Source of the DNA: Actinomycetota bacterium
GTDB taxonomy: Bacteria; Actinomycetota; Actinomycetes; Nanopelagicales; Nanopelagicaceae
Direction: 5' to 3'
Assembly: GCA_009699765.1 (NCBI GenBank)
Contig: WLNN01000005.1
Span: 1-22,886, forward strand
Length of the DNA: 22,886 nt
Positions within the stretch are counted from its first letter, which is position 1; each line of letters starts with the position of its first letter. Shown here piece after piece: positions 1 through 6,930 of the stretch. The notes beneath the pieces were generated by a model. That model was not told the DNA's origin. It made no database searches and was given only the letters and a program-made list of their open reading frames with translations. A program made the translations under genes and the position numbers.

Positions 1-1183
1 AAGTTGAAACTATCACTAAAGGTTTTGTGAAGAAAAGCTTCCAAGAATTTGTTCGCAAAGGAGTAAGTATTTCTTCATCTTCATTGAGATCAAGTTCGCT
101 AATTACAGGCGTGCTCTCCTGTTGATCTGGAAAAATGGCTAGACGAATTCTTTCAACTATGTGGCTTGCACCGGATCTAAATTGAGTCCACCTTGATGGT
201 ATGAACTTTCCTACAATTCCTGAGGAGACTAATCGGCTTGCTTTTCGCGATTTTCTCGCAGCGATAAGCTCGCCTGGATGGATGAGAAGTGATGCGATTG
301 CTAGCACCTCATCTCCTGCGTATCCCGGTAATTTTGCGAACAAGTACGCGATTGATCGAATGGCTGAACCACCCAGAAGTTGAAGCGAGAGAAGTGGCAA
401 CTTCCACCACGATGAATTGGCAAGAAGTACGTAAGCTGCATTACGGCGATCAAGTAATAGCGGTCGGTGAAGTGGCGCTCCTGCAATATCAATTGCACGG
501 CGCTCTGAAGAAGCTGCTTGTGCGTGATATCCAATCGCTGAAGGAACCACGATTACTGAGTGGCCAGCTGTATGTACTCTCCATCCGAAATCAACATCGT
601 CTCTAAAGAGTTCAAGGTTGATATCAAAGCCACCAAGTTCTTCAAATACATCGCGACGAATAAGCGCACCTGCGGTACTTACTGACAGAACCTCATGCAC
701 GTCATCACGTTGGCCTTGGTCGTATTCATTTGGTTCAAGCCCTGTCCAGCGAGCGCCATTAGTAGCAATACTGATGCCAACTTCAAGAAGATGTGTGCGA
801 TCGTGCCAACCTAATAACTTCGGCCCCGCCATAACAATATTTGGGCGATCGGCAATTGCTGTTGTGAGTCCTTCTAGTGCGCGAGGATCAAGTGCGCAAT
901 CGTCATGAAGAATCCAAAGCCACTCTTCAACACCTTCGATTCGTGCAGGAAGTTGCGAGACGCCATAGTTAAGTGCAGCGCCAAAAGAAGCGGAGCGATC
1001 GAGTGAAACCGTTGGGATGCGCGCACCCTTTAATAATTTTGCAGATGCATCCTGTGATCCAGTATCAATTGCAAGGATTTGATCTGCGCTTCGACTCTGT
1101 GATGCAATTGAAGCGACAACTTCTGGAAGCCAGGTCACTCCATCATGCACCACCAGGAGTGCAGTGACGTGAGGGTTACTCAT
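1..1183 (-). CDS. Family 2 glycosyltransferase (3' end outside window)
   Basis: The reading frame is open from an ATG at 1183 to the left edge (394 codons, no stop), so this is the N-terminal part of a longer protein. It opens with a GT-A fold typical of GT2 enzymes: a first strand (about residues 7-13, ALLVVHD), an AIDTGSQD turn (38-45), a nucleotide-sugar/metal motif WILHDD (90-95) and an acceptor-side motif DDVDFGWR (195-202). Hydrophobic stretches near 248-285 suggest membrane association. Actinobacterial relatives are often large membrane glycosyltransferases that build cell-wall or capsular glycans from nucleotide sugars at the inner face of the membrane; donor and acceptor cannot be read here. 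It follows whiB by 37 nt on the same strand and is probably co-transcribed with it. The upstream sequence has only a weak purine stretch (GAAAAG) as ribosome site. Codon use matches the neighbours. Confidence 0.85.
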   Translation of the reverse strand, partial: MSNPHVTALLVVHDGVTWLPEVVASIASQSRSADQILAIDTGSQDASAKLLKGARIPTVSLDRSASFGAALNYGVSQLPARIEGVEEWLWILHDDCALDPRALEGLTTAIADRPNIVMAGPKLLGWHDRTHLLEVGISIATNGARWTGLEPNEYDQGQRDDVHEVLSVSTAGALIRRDVFEELGGFDINLELFRDDVDFGWRVHTAGHSVIVVPSAIGYHAQAASSERRAIDIAGAPLHRPLLLDRRNAAYVLLANSSWWKLPLLSLQLLGGSAIRSIAYLFAKLPGYAGDEVLAIASLLIHPGELIAARKSRKASRLVSSGIVGKFIPSRWTQFRSGASHIVERIRLAIFPDQQESTPVISELDLNEDEEILTPLRTNSWKLFFTKPLVIVST

Positions 1184-1191
1184 GAGATTTG

Positions 1192-1210
1192 CTTTTCGTC
1201 AGCCGAAAAG
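1192..1210 (-). repeat. Inverted repeat between whiB and the glycosyltransferase
   Basis: Perfect 7-bp arms CTTTTCG (1192-1198) and CGAAAAG (1204-1210) surround a 5-nt loop. The repeat lies between the whiB stop and the glycosyltransferase start, and its start-proximal arm overlaps the only purine-rich ribosome-site candidate (GAAAAG). There is no T tract after it in either direction, so an intrinsic terminator is unlikely. It could tune translation of the downstream gene or be chance in AT-rich DNA. Confidence 0.4.
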
Positions 1211-1220
1211 GCAGTGACCT

Positions 1221-1580
1221 TTATGCAGGGCGACGCTTAAGGCGACGACGTTCGCGCTCTGAGAGTCCGCCCCAGATCCCGAAACGCTCATCGTGTGCGA
1301 GCGCGTACTCTAAACATTCCTGGCGAACATCACAGGAGAGGCAGACGCGCTTTGCTTCACGTGTTGAACCACCCTTTTCAGGGAAGAAAGCTTCTGGATC
1401 AGTTTGAGCGCAGAGTGAGCGCTCCTGCCATGAGAGCTCCATGTTCTCGCCGTTAGCGAGTTGGATAGTTGGTCCAGTTGTTAAATTTATTGGGCTTGCA
1501 ATTGTATTTGAGGCTGTATTAGAGGTTGAATTAGTAACGAATGTCTTGCTCTGAGAGGAACCTTCTGGGCGGATCGGCAT
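1221..1580 (-). CDS. whiB: WhiB-family iron-sulfur transcriptional regulator (WhiB2/WhmD type)
   Basis: A 119-residue Wbl protein. The four cluster cysteines are C57, C80, C83 and C89 (C-x2-C-x5-C), followed by the G-I-W-G-G turn (101-105) and a basic C-terminal tail (SERERRRLKRRPA). The block from WQERSLCAQTDPEAFFPEKG onward closely resembles WhiB2/WhmD, which carries a [4Fe-4S] cluster, binds the primary sigma factor and controls cell-division and septation genes in actinobacteria. The first ~45 residues are low-complexity (S/T/N-rich) and not family-conserved. I chose the ATG at 1580 because a strong AAGGAG (1590-1595) lies 9 nt upstream. An in-frame start at 1613 exists but would overrun the ribosome site. 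The gene has its own promoter and a structured leader. The neighbouring manC-like gene and glycosyltransferase match the whiB2 locus of other actinobacteria. Confidence 0.93.
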   Translation of the reverse strand: MPIRPEGSSQSKTFVTNSTSNTASNTIASPINLTTGPTIQLANGENMELSWQERSLCAQTDPEAFFPEKGGSTREAKRVCLSCDVRQECLEYALAHDERFGIWGGLSERERRRLKRRPA

Positions 1581-1608
1581 ATGTCGAATCTCCTTGCAGA
1601 CCATAGTG

Positions 1609-1630
1609 AGCAATTCGCGAATGAATTGCT
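1609..1630 (-). promoter_or_regulatory. Hairpin in the whiB 5' leader
   Basis: Perfect 8-bp inverted repeat AGCAATTC (1609-1616) / GAATTGCT (1623-1630) with a 6-nt loop. It lies between the inferred whiB transcription start (about 1640) and the ribosome site (1590-1595). It could be an RNA stem in the leader or a dyad DNA operator just downstream of the start site; the sequence cannot separate these. Confidence 0.5.
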
Positions 1631-1645
1631 GCGCTCTAAGAGTGA

Positions 1646-1674
1646 ATTACACCCATGTAATCCCCTTAAGTCAA
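1646..1674 (-). promoter_or_regulatory. whiB promoter, with a dyad over the -10
   Basis: On the minus strand there is a -35 TTGACT (1669-1674), a 17-bp spacer and a -10 TGTAAT (1646-1651), each matching 5 of 6 consensus bases. This is the best sigma-70-type promoter in the window. The spacer end and the -10 form an inverted repeat ATTACA-TGGG-TGTAAT (1646-1661), a candidate operator. The predicted leader is about 60 nt and carries a hairpin and a strong Shine-Dalgarno site. Confidence 0.7.
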
Positions 1675-1719
1675 CCCCAAGAATGGTTGAAAACCGAAAA
1701 AATAAGCGGAAAAGTCGAT

Positions 1720-2691
1720 TTATGGCAGATTTATAGGCTCAGAAATTGAAGAAGATAGGTAATAGCGGGATTTTTCGAGCCCTGCCTCGATGATTGTGTC
1801 GCGAAATACAAAGCAATGCGAAAGATGTGCGCCATTTTCAATCTTCACGTTATCGCCAATGATGCAATCATCGATTACAGCACCTTTTGAAACGGTGACA
1901 TTTCTTCCAAGAGAGCTTTTGCCAGTGACAACTGCAGATGGGTCGATAGAACTACCCGCCATCGCGTGAAAATCACCTTCGATCAGATCTCGAGAACCTT
2001 TGAAAAGTGCAGCCGGAGTGCCGACATCAAGCCAGTATGCCTGCTCCTTATATCCGAAGACTGGCCTGCCACTTTCGACGAGTGCTGGAAAAGTTTCACG
2101 TTCGATACTGACGACATCACCCAACGGAATTAGATCAAGAACTGATGGATGAAAAACGTAGCAACCGGCATTGATGGAATTAGTAACAGGGTTATCCATT
2201 TTTTCAAGGAAGGCAGTAACTCTTCCTTCGTCATCGGTTGGAACGCAACCAAATGCTCGCGCGTCTTCTACATCAATGAGATGAAGTGTTGCATCGGCAT
2301 TTTTTGCTTGGTGAAATTCAATTTGATTCGCAATCGAATGACGACTTAAAACATCTCCATTGAAAACAACTATCGGCTCATCGCCAAGACTTTCAAAATC
2401 AAGCATCCCGGCAGCATTGCGAATTGCACCACCAGTTCCGAGTGGCTCTTTCTCAAGTGCATAGAGAATTTTCATGTCCCACTTTGAACCATCACCAAAA
2501 TAAGGAGTAAAAACTTCTGAGAGGTATGAGGTTGCAAGCACTAATGTCTTTATTCCAGCGCGTTTAGCTGCAAGAATTTGATGCTCGGTAACAGGCAGGC
2601 CGGCAACTGGCAGCATCGGTTTTGGAGACTCAGAAGTCAGCGGCTTGAGTCGTGTGCCAAATCCGCCAACAAGAAGGATTCCAACGGCCAT
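1720..2691 (-). CDS. manC: Sugar-1-phosphate nucleotidyltransferase (probable mannose-1-phosphate guanylyltransferase)
   Basis: A 323-residue cytosolic enzyme. The signature GGFGTRLKPLT (9-19) and PKPMLPV (23-29) form the nucleotide-binding loop, NGD (111-113) supplies the metal aspartate, and NAGCYVF plus WLDVGTP are family landmarks. A C-terminal segment from about residue 245 has hexapeptide-like repeats (left-handed beta helix). This layout is that of the short GDP-mannose pyrophosphorylases of actinobacteria (Rv3264c type): mannose-1-P + GTP to GDP-mannose + PPi. A glucose or other sugar specificity is possible, because the RmlA/GalU/ManC families share these motifs. The ATG is 2 nt after the dapC stop, so it is probably read with dapC. 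The whiB-glycosyltransferase neighbourhood downstream supports a role in envelope glycans. The gene ends 45 bp upstream of the whiB -35. Confidence 0.8.
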   Translation of the reverse strand: MAVGILLVGGFGTRLKPLTSESPKPMLPVAGLPVTEHQILAAKRAGIKTLVLATSYLSEVFTPYFGDGSKWDMKILYALEKEPLGTGGAIRNAAGMLDFESLGDEPIVVFNGDVLSRHSIANQIEFHQAKNADATLHLIDVEDARAFGCVPTDDEGRVTAFLEKMDNPVTNSINAGCYVFHPSVLDLIPLGDVVSIERETFPALVESGRPVFGYKEQAYWLDVGTPAALFKGSRDLIEGDFHAMAGSSIDPSAVVTGKSSLGRNVTVSKGAVIDDCIIGDNVKIENGAHLSHCFVFRDTIIEAGLEKSRYYLSSSISEPINLP

Positions 2692-2693
2692 AT

Positions 2694-3770
2694 TTACGCC
2701 TCGACAGCGGCAAAAATGCGCGCTGCTGCCTCTGCTATTTGACTGTCGGTTGCAGTCATAGCAATGCGAATATGCTGATCACCATTTTTACCATAGAAGA
2801 TTCCAGGCGTTGCGATTATTCCAATTTCCGCCAACCAAGCAACAGAGTTCCAGCAATCTTCATTTCGAGTTGCCCATAGATAAAGACCAGCATCTGAAAA
2901 ATCAATTGTGAATCCGGCAGCACTAAGTGCGGGTATTAATTTTGCTTTACGTGCGTTATAGCGATCGCGCTGTTGTGCAACATGATCTCTATCAGAAAGC
3001 GCCGCAATCATCGCTTTCTGAACCGGCAAAGAGACCATCATGCCAGCGTGCTTGCGCACTTCAAGAATCTGGGTAATCAATTCAGGGTCGCCAACGACAA
3101 ATGCAGCTCGATAACCAGCGAGATTTGAGCGCTTGGAAAGTGAATGAACCGCTAAGACATTACGGTTATCACCATCGGTATATTGCAGAATTGATGTCGG
3201 CTTAACTGAGTTACCAAATTCCAGGTAACACTCATCAGATACAACCACTCCCCCAGTTTTGCGGGCCCAATCGATTGCACCACGAAGTTCAATTTCACTA
3301 TGTACTCGACCTGTTGGATTTGATGGTGAGTTCACCCACGCCAAATCTGCTTTTGGCCATGATGCAGCGCTAATTTCTACAGGAGTTGCTTCTGCTTTAG
3401 CGAGAATTGCTCCAACTAAATATGTTGGATAGGCAACTTCGGGATAGAGCACGCTCTTAGAAGTAAGAAATGTCGGCAACCACGCAACAAATTCTTTAGA
3501 GCCGATAAGTGGTAAGACTCCGAAATCACCTTGCACGCCAAGATTTTCTTTCGACCAATCAGCAAGCGAGTTACGTAGCTCTGGAGTTCCCATAGTGACG
3601 GGATAACTTGGTGAGTTTGCTGCGGCAATTAATTCTTTTTGAATGAATTCTGGAGTGGGATCTACAGGTGTGCCAACAGAGAGATCAATTGCGCCTGAGG
3701 GATGTAGCTTCGCAGTTGCGCCAAATGGAGCGAGCGCATCCCACGGAAAATCAGGTAGTTTGTGGCCCAA
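2694..3770 (-). CDS. dapC: Succinyldiaminopimelate transaminase, actinobacterial type
   Basis: A 358-residue fold-type I, PLP-dependent aminotransferase. Visible active-site features are NSPSNPTG (147-154), D179 in VVSDECYLEF, and the Schiff-base lysine K213 in SLSKRSNLAGYR; HIRIAMT near the C-terminus carries the substrate-carboxylate arginine. The N-terminal LPDFPWDALAPF and DLSVGTPVDPTP are characteristic of actinobacterial DapC, which makes N-succinyl-L,L-DAP from the keto precursor and glutamate in lysine/peptidoglycan synthesis. The start is TTG at 3770: an in-frame TAA lies three codons upstream, no ATG is available, and the gene overlaps the fdxA end by 20 nt. No Shine-Dalgarno site is evident, suggesting translational coupling. 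The fdxA-dapC pair is a classic actinobacterial arrangement, and dapD of the same pathway lies at 20816. Confidence 0.9.
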   Translation of the reverse strand: MGHKLPDFPWDALAPFGATAKLHPSGAIDLSVGTPVDPTPEFIQKELIAAANSPSYPVTMGTPELRNSLADWSKENLGVQGDFGVLPLIGSKEFVAWLPTFLTSKSVLYPEVAYPTYLVGAILAKAEATPVEISAASWPKADLAWVNSPSNPTGRVHSEIELRGAIDWARKTGGVVVSDECYLEFGNSVKPTSILQYTDGDNRNVLAVHSLSKRSNLAGYRAAFVVGDPELITQILEVRKHAGMMVSLPVQKAMIAALSDRDHVAQQRDRYNARKAKLIPALSAAGFTIDFSDAGLYLWATRNEDCWNSVAWLAEIGIIATPGIFYGKNGDQHIRIAMTATDSQIAEAAARIFAAVEA

Positions 3771-4071
3771 GAGCGCTTACATCAGCGTGGTCAGAATTTG
3801 TCTGGCCCACCTTTGATGCTCCGCCAGGTGAACCTAGCTCAATGAAAAATTCGGTATTAATCTTCTTGTAATCCTGCCACTGTCCTGGGACATCATCTTC
3901 ATAGTAGATGGCTTCAACGGGACAGACTGGCTCGCAAGCACCGCAATCAACGCATTCATCAGGCTGGATGTAGAGCATTCGTGAGCCTTCGTAAATGCAA
4001 TCCACTGGGCACTCTTCGCGACATGATTTATCTTTCACATCAACGCAAGGCTGGGCAATTACATAGGTCAC
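3751..4071 (-). CDS. fdxA: Seven-iron ferredoxin
   Basis: A 106-residue ferredoxin with the [3Fe-4S][4Fe-4S] cysteine pattern: C9, C17 and C50 for the 3Fe cluster; C21, C40, C43 and C46 for the 4Fe cluster; and the extra C25. The segments CPVDCIYEG and CVDCGACEPVCPVEAIYYED are diagnostic of FdxA/FdxC electron carriers, which serve oxidoreductases such as P450s and other iron-sulfur enzymes. The start is GTG at 4071, 6 nt after a strong AAGGAGG, so this gene is clearly leadered. Residues after about 70 are the usual variable tail (PGGASKVG...). It is the first gene of the fdxA-dapC-manC run. Confidence 0.95.
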   Translation of the reverse strand: MTYVIAQPCVDVKDKSCREECPVDCIYEGSRMLYIQPDECVDCGACEPVCPVEAIYYEDDVPGQWQDYKKINTEFFIELGSPGGASKVGQTNSDHADVSALGPQTT

Positions 4072-4115
4072 GATGGGCCTCCTTCGTAAGGCTGTTGCAG
4101 CTTGAGTAGGCGGTA

Positions 4116-4145
4116 ATTCTAACCCTGCAGAGAGTCGATTGTCGC
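4116..4145 (-). promoter_or_regulatory. Possible fdxA promoter
   Basis: On the minus strand a -10-like TAGAAT (4116-4121, 5 of 6 bases) is preceded 18 bp upstream by GCGACA (4140-4145, 4 of 6 against TTGACA). The distance to the GTG leaves a leader of about 38 nt containing AAGGAGG. The -35 is weak. Confidence 0.4.
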
Positions 4146-4147
4146 AA

Positions 4148-4153
4148 TAAAGT
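4148..4153 (+). promoter_or_regulatory. -10 element for a leaderless cysS transcript
   Basis: TAAAGT (TANNNT class) ends 6 nt before the cysS ATG at 4160, with no Shine-Dalgarno site between. This spacing places the transcription start at or next to the A of the start codon. The same layout recurs at several other starts in this window. No -35 is recognisable. Confidence 0.45.
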
Positions 4154-4159
4154 GAGACT

Positions 4160-5755
4160 ATGAGTTTTCATGGCGAGATTGCCGCAGCTATCGGCAAGCG
4201 AGTCTCGCTTCGTCTGCGGGACGAAGGTGAGTATCCCTTCCGTGACCTCCTCGGCGTATTAAAGGATGAGACGACAATCATCACCAAAGATGGCCAAGCC
4301 CGTACTTTTGCGGTTGCTGATATTGCTTTCTTTCGAGTAGTTCCAGTTTTTAATCGCAGAGATAGCGACTCTGCAGAACTTGAGCTCTATGACACTCGAT
4401 CGCGCACTTTGCGAAAGATTGCAGAACCTGATGCCGATGTCACTGTGTATTGCTGTGGGCCAACTGTCTACCGAGATGCCCACGTCGGGAACATGCGCAC
4501 ATTCTTATTGTCAGATTTAGCGGTGCGAGCGCTAGAAATTTCTGGTCACCAGGTGAAGGTAATTCAGAATATTACCGATGTTGGCCACATGATTGAGAAT
4601 ATAAATGAAAATCCAAGTGAAGATAAAGTTTTGCAAGAAAGTAAGAAGCAATCTGTCTCTGCTCAAGAGATTGCGCTCAGATATGAGGAACGTTTTCATA
4701 ATGACTTAGCGGCGCTAAATATCACCCCAGCACATAGCTATCCGCGCGCAAGTGAAAGCATGAAACTTATAATTAGCTCCATAGAGAAATTAATAGCTAA
4801 TAAATCTGCTTATGTTGGAACCGATGGAAATGTTTACTTCGATGCTGCCTCATTTGCTACCTACGGTGCGGTGAGTGGAAACAAATTAGAAGAATTACAG
4901 CCAGGCCATCGTTACGAATATAGTGGTGACGGCGGTAAAAGATTCCATGCCGATTGGGCGCTCTGGAAGTTAGCGCACGATAGAACTGAGATGGTTTGGG
5001 ATTCACCTTGGGGTGTTGGATTCCCTGGGTGGCATATCGAATGCACCGCGATGTCACTTGAATTATTGGGAGAATCGATTGATCTGCACGTTGGAGGAAT
5101 CGATTTGCGTTTTCCGCATCACGAAAATGAGCGTGCGCAAACTAATTCAATAGCAGGTAAGGACGTTGTGCGGCACTGGTTACATGGCGAGCACCTGCTC
5201 TTTGAAGGTAAGAAGATGGCGAAGAGTTCAGGTAACGTGGTTCTCGTTAATGATCTCATCGGTGCTGGTTTAGATCCTTTGGCGCTGCGATTGGCGCTAC
5301 TAGAGAATCGATACAGATCGCAGATAGATCTCACCTGGGATGCGCTACGAGCGGCAGATGCACTACTAAAACGTTGGCGTAAATCCATGAGCCAGTGGGG
5401 AATTTCTGAACTTACCAAATTTGATTCTGAGATTAATGAATTAACAATGGCTGATCTAGATACTCCAAGAATTATTCTGCGCTTGAGGGCCGTTGAAAAG
5501 GACTCAACTGTCGGAGATCAAGATAAGCGCGCAATCTTTCTCTACGCCGATCAATTACTTGGCCTTGACCTAAATCGTACACTTCAATCAGATCAACCCA
5601 TCAGTGCTGAAATTGAAAGTTTACTTCTCTCTCGCGCAGAAGCTCGAATAAAAAAGAATTGGATAGAAGCTGATTCGCTTCGAGATAAGTTAGCAGAATT
5701 GGGTATTGAGGTGAGAGACGGCGTCGATGGACAAAGCTGGGAAAGAATTAATTAA
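4160..5755 (+). CDS. cysS: Cysteinyl-tRNA synthetase with N-terminal SH3-like extension
   Basis: A 531-residue protein. From about residue 74 (LELYDTRSRTL) it is a class I CysRS: HIGH-type motif H108-V-G-N111 in GPTVYRDAHVGN, zinc ligands C99, C295, H320 and E324 (GWHIEC, HHENE), and KMAKS (352-356). About 175 residues follow, ending in the CysRS-type helix RAEARIKKNWIEADSLRDKLAELGIEVRDG. ITDVGH and DSPWGVGFPGWHIE place it with the divergent CysRS subtype found in Chloroflexi, CPR and some other bacteria rather than the usual actinobacterial form. The length after KMAKS argues against the shorter paralogue MshC. Residues 1-66 (IGKRVSLRLR...AVADIAFFRVVPV) resemble the SH3-like N-domain of Rv0428c-type GNAT acetyltransferases. 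No start codon lies between the two parts, so the fusion is real. The stop overlaps the convergent gene by 4 nt. Confidence 0.88.
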   Translation: MSFHGEIAAAIGKRVSLRLRDEGEYPFRDLLGVLKDETTIITKDGQARTFAVADIAFFRVVPVFNRRDSDSAELELYDTRSRTLRKIAEPDADVTVYCCGPTVYRDAHVGNMRTFLLSDLAVRALEISGHQVKVIQNITDVGHMIENINENPSEDKVLQESKKQSVSAQEIALRYEERFHNDLAALNITPAHSYPRASESMKLIISSIEKLIANKSAYVGTDGNVYFDAASFATYGAVSGNKLEELQPGHRYEYSGDGGKRFHADWALWKLAHDRTEMVWDSPWGVGFPGWHIECTAMSLELLGESIDLHVGGIDLRFPHHENERAQTNSIAGKDVVRHWLHGEHLLFEGKKMAKSSGNVVLVNDLIGAGLDPLALRLALLENRYRSQIDLTWDALRAADALLKRWRKSMSQWGISELTKFDSEINELTMADLDTPRIILRLRAVEKDSTVGDQDKRAIFLYADQLLGLDLNRTLQSDQPISAEIESLLLSRAEARIKKNWIEADSLRDKLAELGIEVRDGVDGQSWERIN

Positions 5756-6063
5756 TTTCGAGCTGTGACTGCTCCTAGTGCAAGCAATGTTCCAACGATC
5801 AGGAGTGTTGAACCCACGCCATCACCTTGAATTAGTAGTTCTTGGCCAGCGCCAAAAGAGCCACCTCTAATCATAAGAGTCAGCCAGCCTACAAAAGCTA
5901 CGAACTTAAATTTTCGTCCGCTGTATGTGCGGCCAACTATCCAAATTGCTCCATATGTAACAACAAGCCCTGCTATTACCCCAAAAGGTGGCAAGCTTTG
6001 ATGAAGCAGAATTGCAACTGCAGCTGATGAGATACCGATGAATAATGAATACAGATATCTCAT
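5752..6063 (-). CDS. Small integral membrane protein downstream of mshB (DUF6113-like)
   Basis: A 103-residue, highly hydrophobic protein with about four membrane segments (residues ~5-22, 27-46, 52-67, 80-100) linked by short polar loops (GRTYSGRKFK, RGGSFGAG). No catalytic motif is visible and its role is unknown. The ATG follows the mshB TAG directly, with no spacer, indicating coupled translation. A small membrane protein directly beside mshB is a recurring actinobacterial arrangement, which is the basis for the DUF6113-like label; the label rests on context and general character, not an alignment. Its stop overlaps the convergent cysS stop by 4 nt. Confidence 0.65.
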   Translation of the reverse strand: MRYLYSLFIGISSAAVAILLHQSLPPFGVIAGLVVTYGAIWIVGRTYSGRKFKFVAFVGWLTLMIRGGSFGAGQELLIQGDGVGSTLLIVGTLLALGAVTARN

Positions 6064-6930
6064 CTACAGAGTAATCCCTGCAAAGAGATCTTGCTCGCGA
6101 CCAAGTGAATCTAAATCGCCAGACTTTTCACCTTTAACTAATGTGTAATACTCATTGCCCCAAACTTGCAGACCTAAATTATTCGAGAGCGCAAAGAATG
6201 GCCCATCCAAAGCAATTTGAGTTGCGTGAGCACGCATCGCATCCATCTTTTTGGTTACATATTCGTTTCCGTCAATATGAGCAGATACAAATGAATCATC
6301 TTTGCAAAATGGCAGATCATCAGCAGACTCAGCGCCCATAAAATCTGAGCCTAGAGCTTTCATTTTTTCGATACTCTCTTGAATCACCGAACGAGGAGTG
6401 ACATTCCAATAGATTTTTTTAATATCCCAGTCACTTTTCTCTGCTGCAGCCATGGCTACTCGATGGGCTTGAATATGATCAGGGTGCCCATATCCACCGA
6501 ACTCATCGTAAGTAATCAAGACGTGAGGTTTTACTTCCTCAATTATCGAAACTAAGTGGTCTCTCGCTTTATCAAAATCTGCTCTCCAGAAACAATCTGG
6601 ACGTTCATTTGGCTCAGTTCCAATCATGCCGCTATCGCGGTATTTAACTTCAGGTGCTCCTAGAAAACGATAGTCAGAAATCCCGAGCGCTTTCATTGCT
6701 TCTGCAAGCTCTTCGACACGATGCTCGCCAAGTTGATCATTATGTGCGGCAGCAATATGAGCGAGATCTTCTACAAGGACTTCGCCTTCTTCACCACGAG
6801 TGCATGTGACAAGTGTGATTTTCGCACCAAGATTGGCGTAGAGCGCCATAGTTGCACCATTGTTGATAGTTTCATCGTCTGGATGAGCATGCACCAATAG
6901 TGCGCGATAACCCTCGTAGTTAGCTTTCAT
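6064..6930 (-). CDS. mshB: Mycothiol biosynthesis deacetylase (GlcNAc-Ins deacetylase)
   Basis: A 288-residue LmbE/PIG-L zinc hydrolase. The motif AHPDDE (15-20) supplies zinc ligands H16 and D19 and the general base D18. GHPDH (148-152) supplies H149 and ligand H152. The segments TCTRGEEGE, DQLGEHRVEEL, RDSGMIGT and YDEFGGYGHPDH match MshB closely. MshB removes acetate from GlcNAc-inositol in the second committed step of mycothiol synthesis in the cytosol. The paralogue Mca (mycothiol S-conjugate amidase) is the main alternative; RDSGM and the GGYGHPDH context favour MshB, but the families intergrade. The start overlaps the moeZ stop (TAATG), so the two are probably co-translated. No mshA, mshC or mshD is present in the window. 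Confidence 0.87.
   Translation of the reverse strand: MKANYEGYRALLVHAHPDDETINNGATMALYANLGAKITLVTCTRGEEGEVLVEDLAHIAAAHNDQLGEHRVEELAEAMKALGISDYRFLGAPEVKYRDSGMIGTEPNERPDCFWRADFDKARDHLVSIIEEVKPHVLITYDEFGGYGHPDHIQAHRVAMAAAEKSDWDIKKIYWNVTPRSVIQESIEKMKALGSDFMGAESADDLPFCKDDSFVSAHIDGNEYVTKKMDAMRAHATQIALDGPFFALSNNLGLQVWGNEYYTLVKGEKSGDLDSLGREQDLFAGITL

Noticed and set aside
201..1167. Several plus-strand frames (for example 289-606 and 618-908) and a minus frame 301-534
   Set aside because: They are shadows of the glycosyltransferase, whose minus-strand frame 1183-1 is continuous and carries family motifs. That gene has no stop in the window because it is cut by the left edge; it is not a pseudogene.
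4160..5755. MshC (mycothiol ligase) instead of CysRS
   Set aside because: About 175 residues follow KMAKS and include a CysRS-type C-terminal helix; MshC is shorter after this motif and lacks that region. The subtype motifs ITDVGH and DSPWGVGFPGWHIE are those of CysRS.
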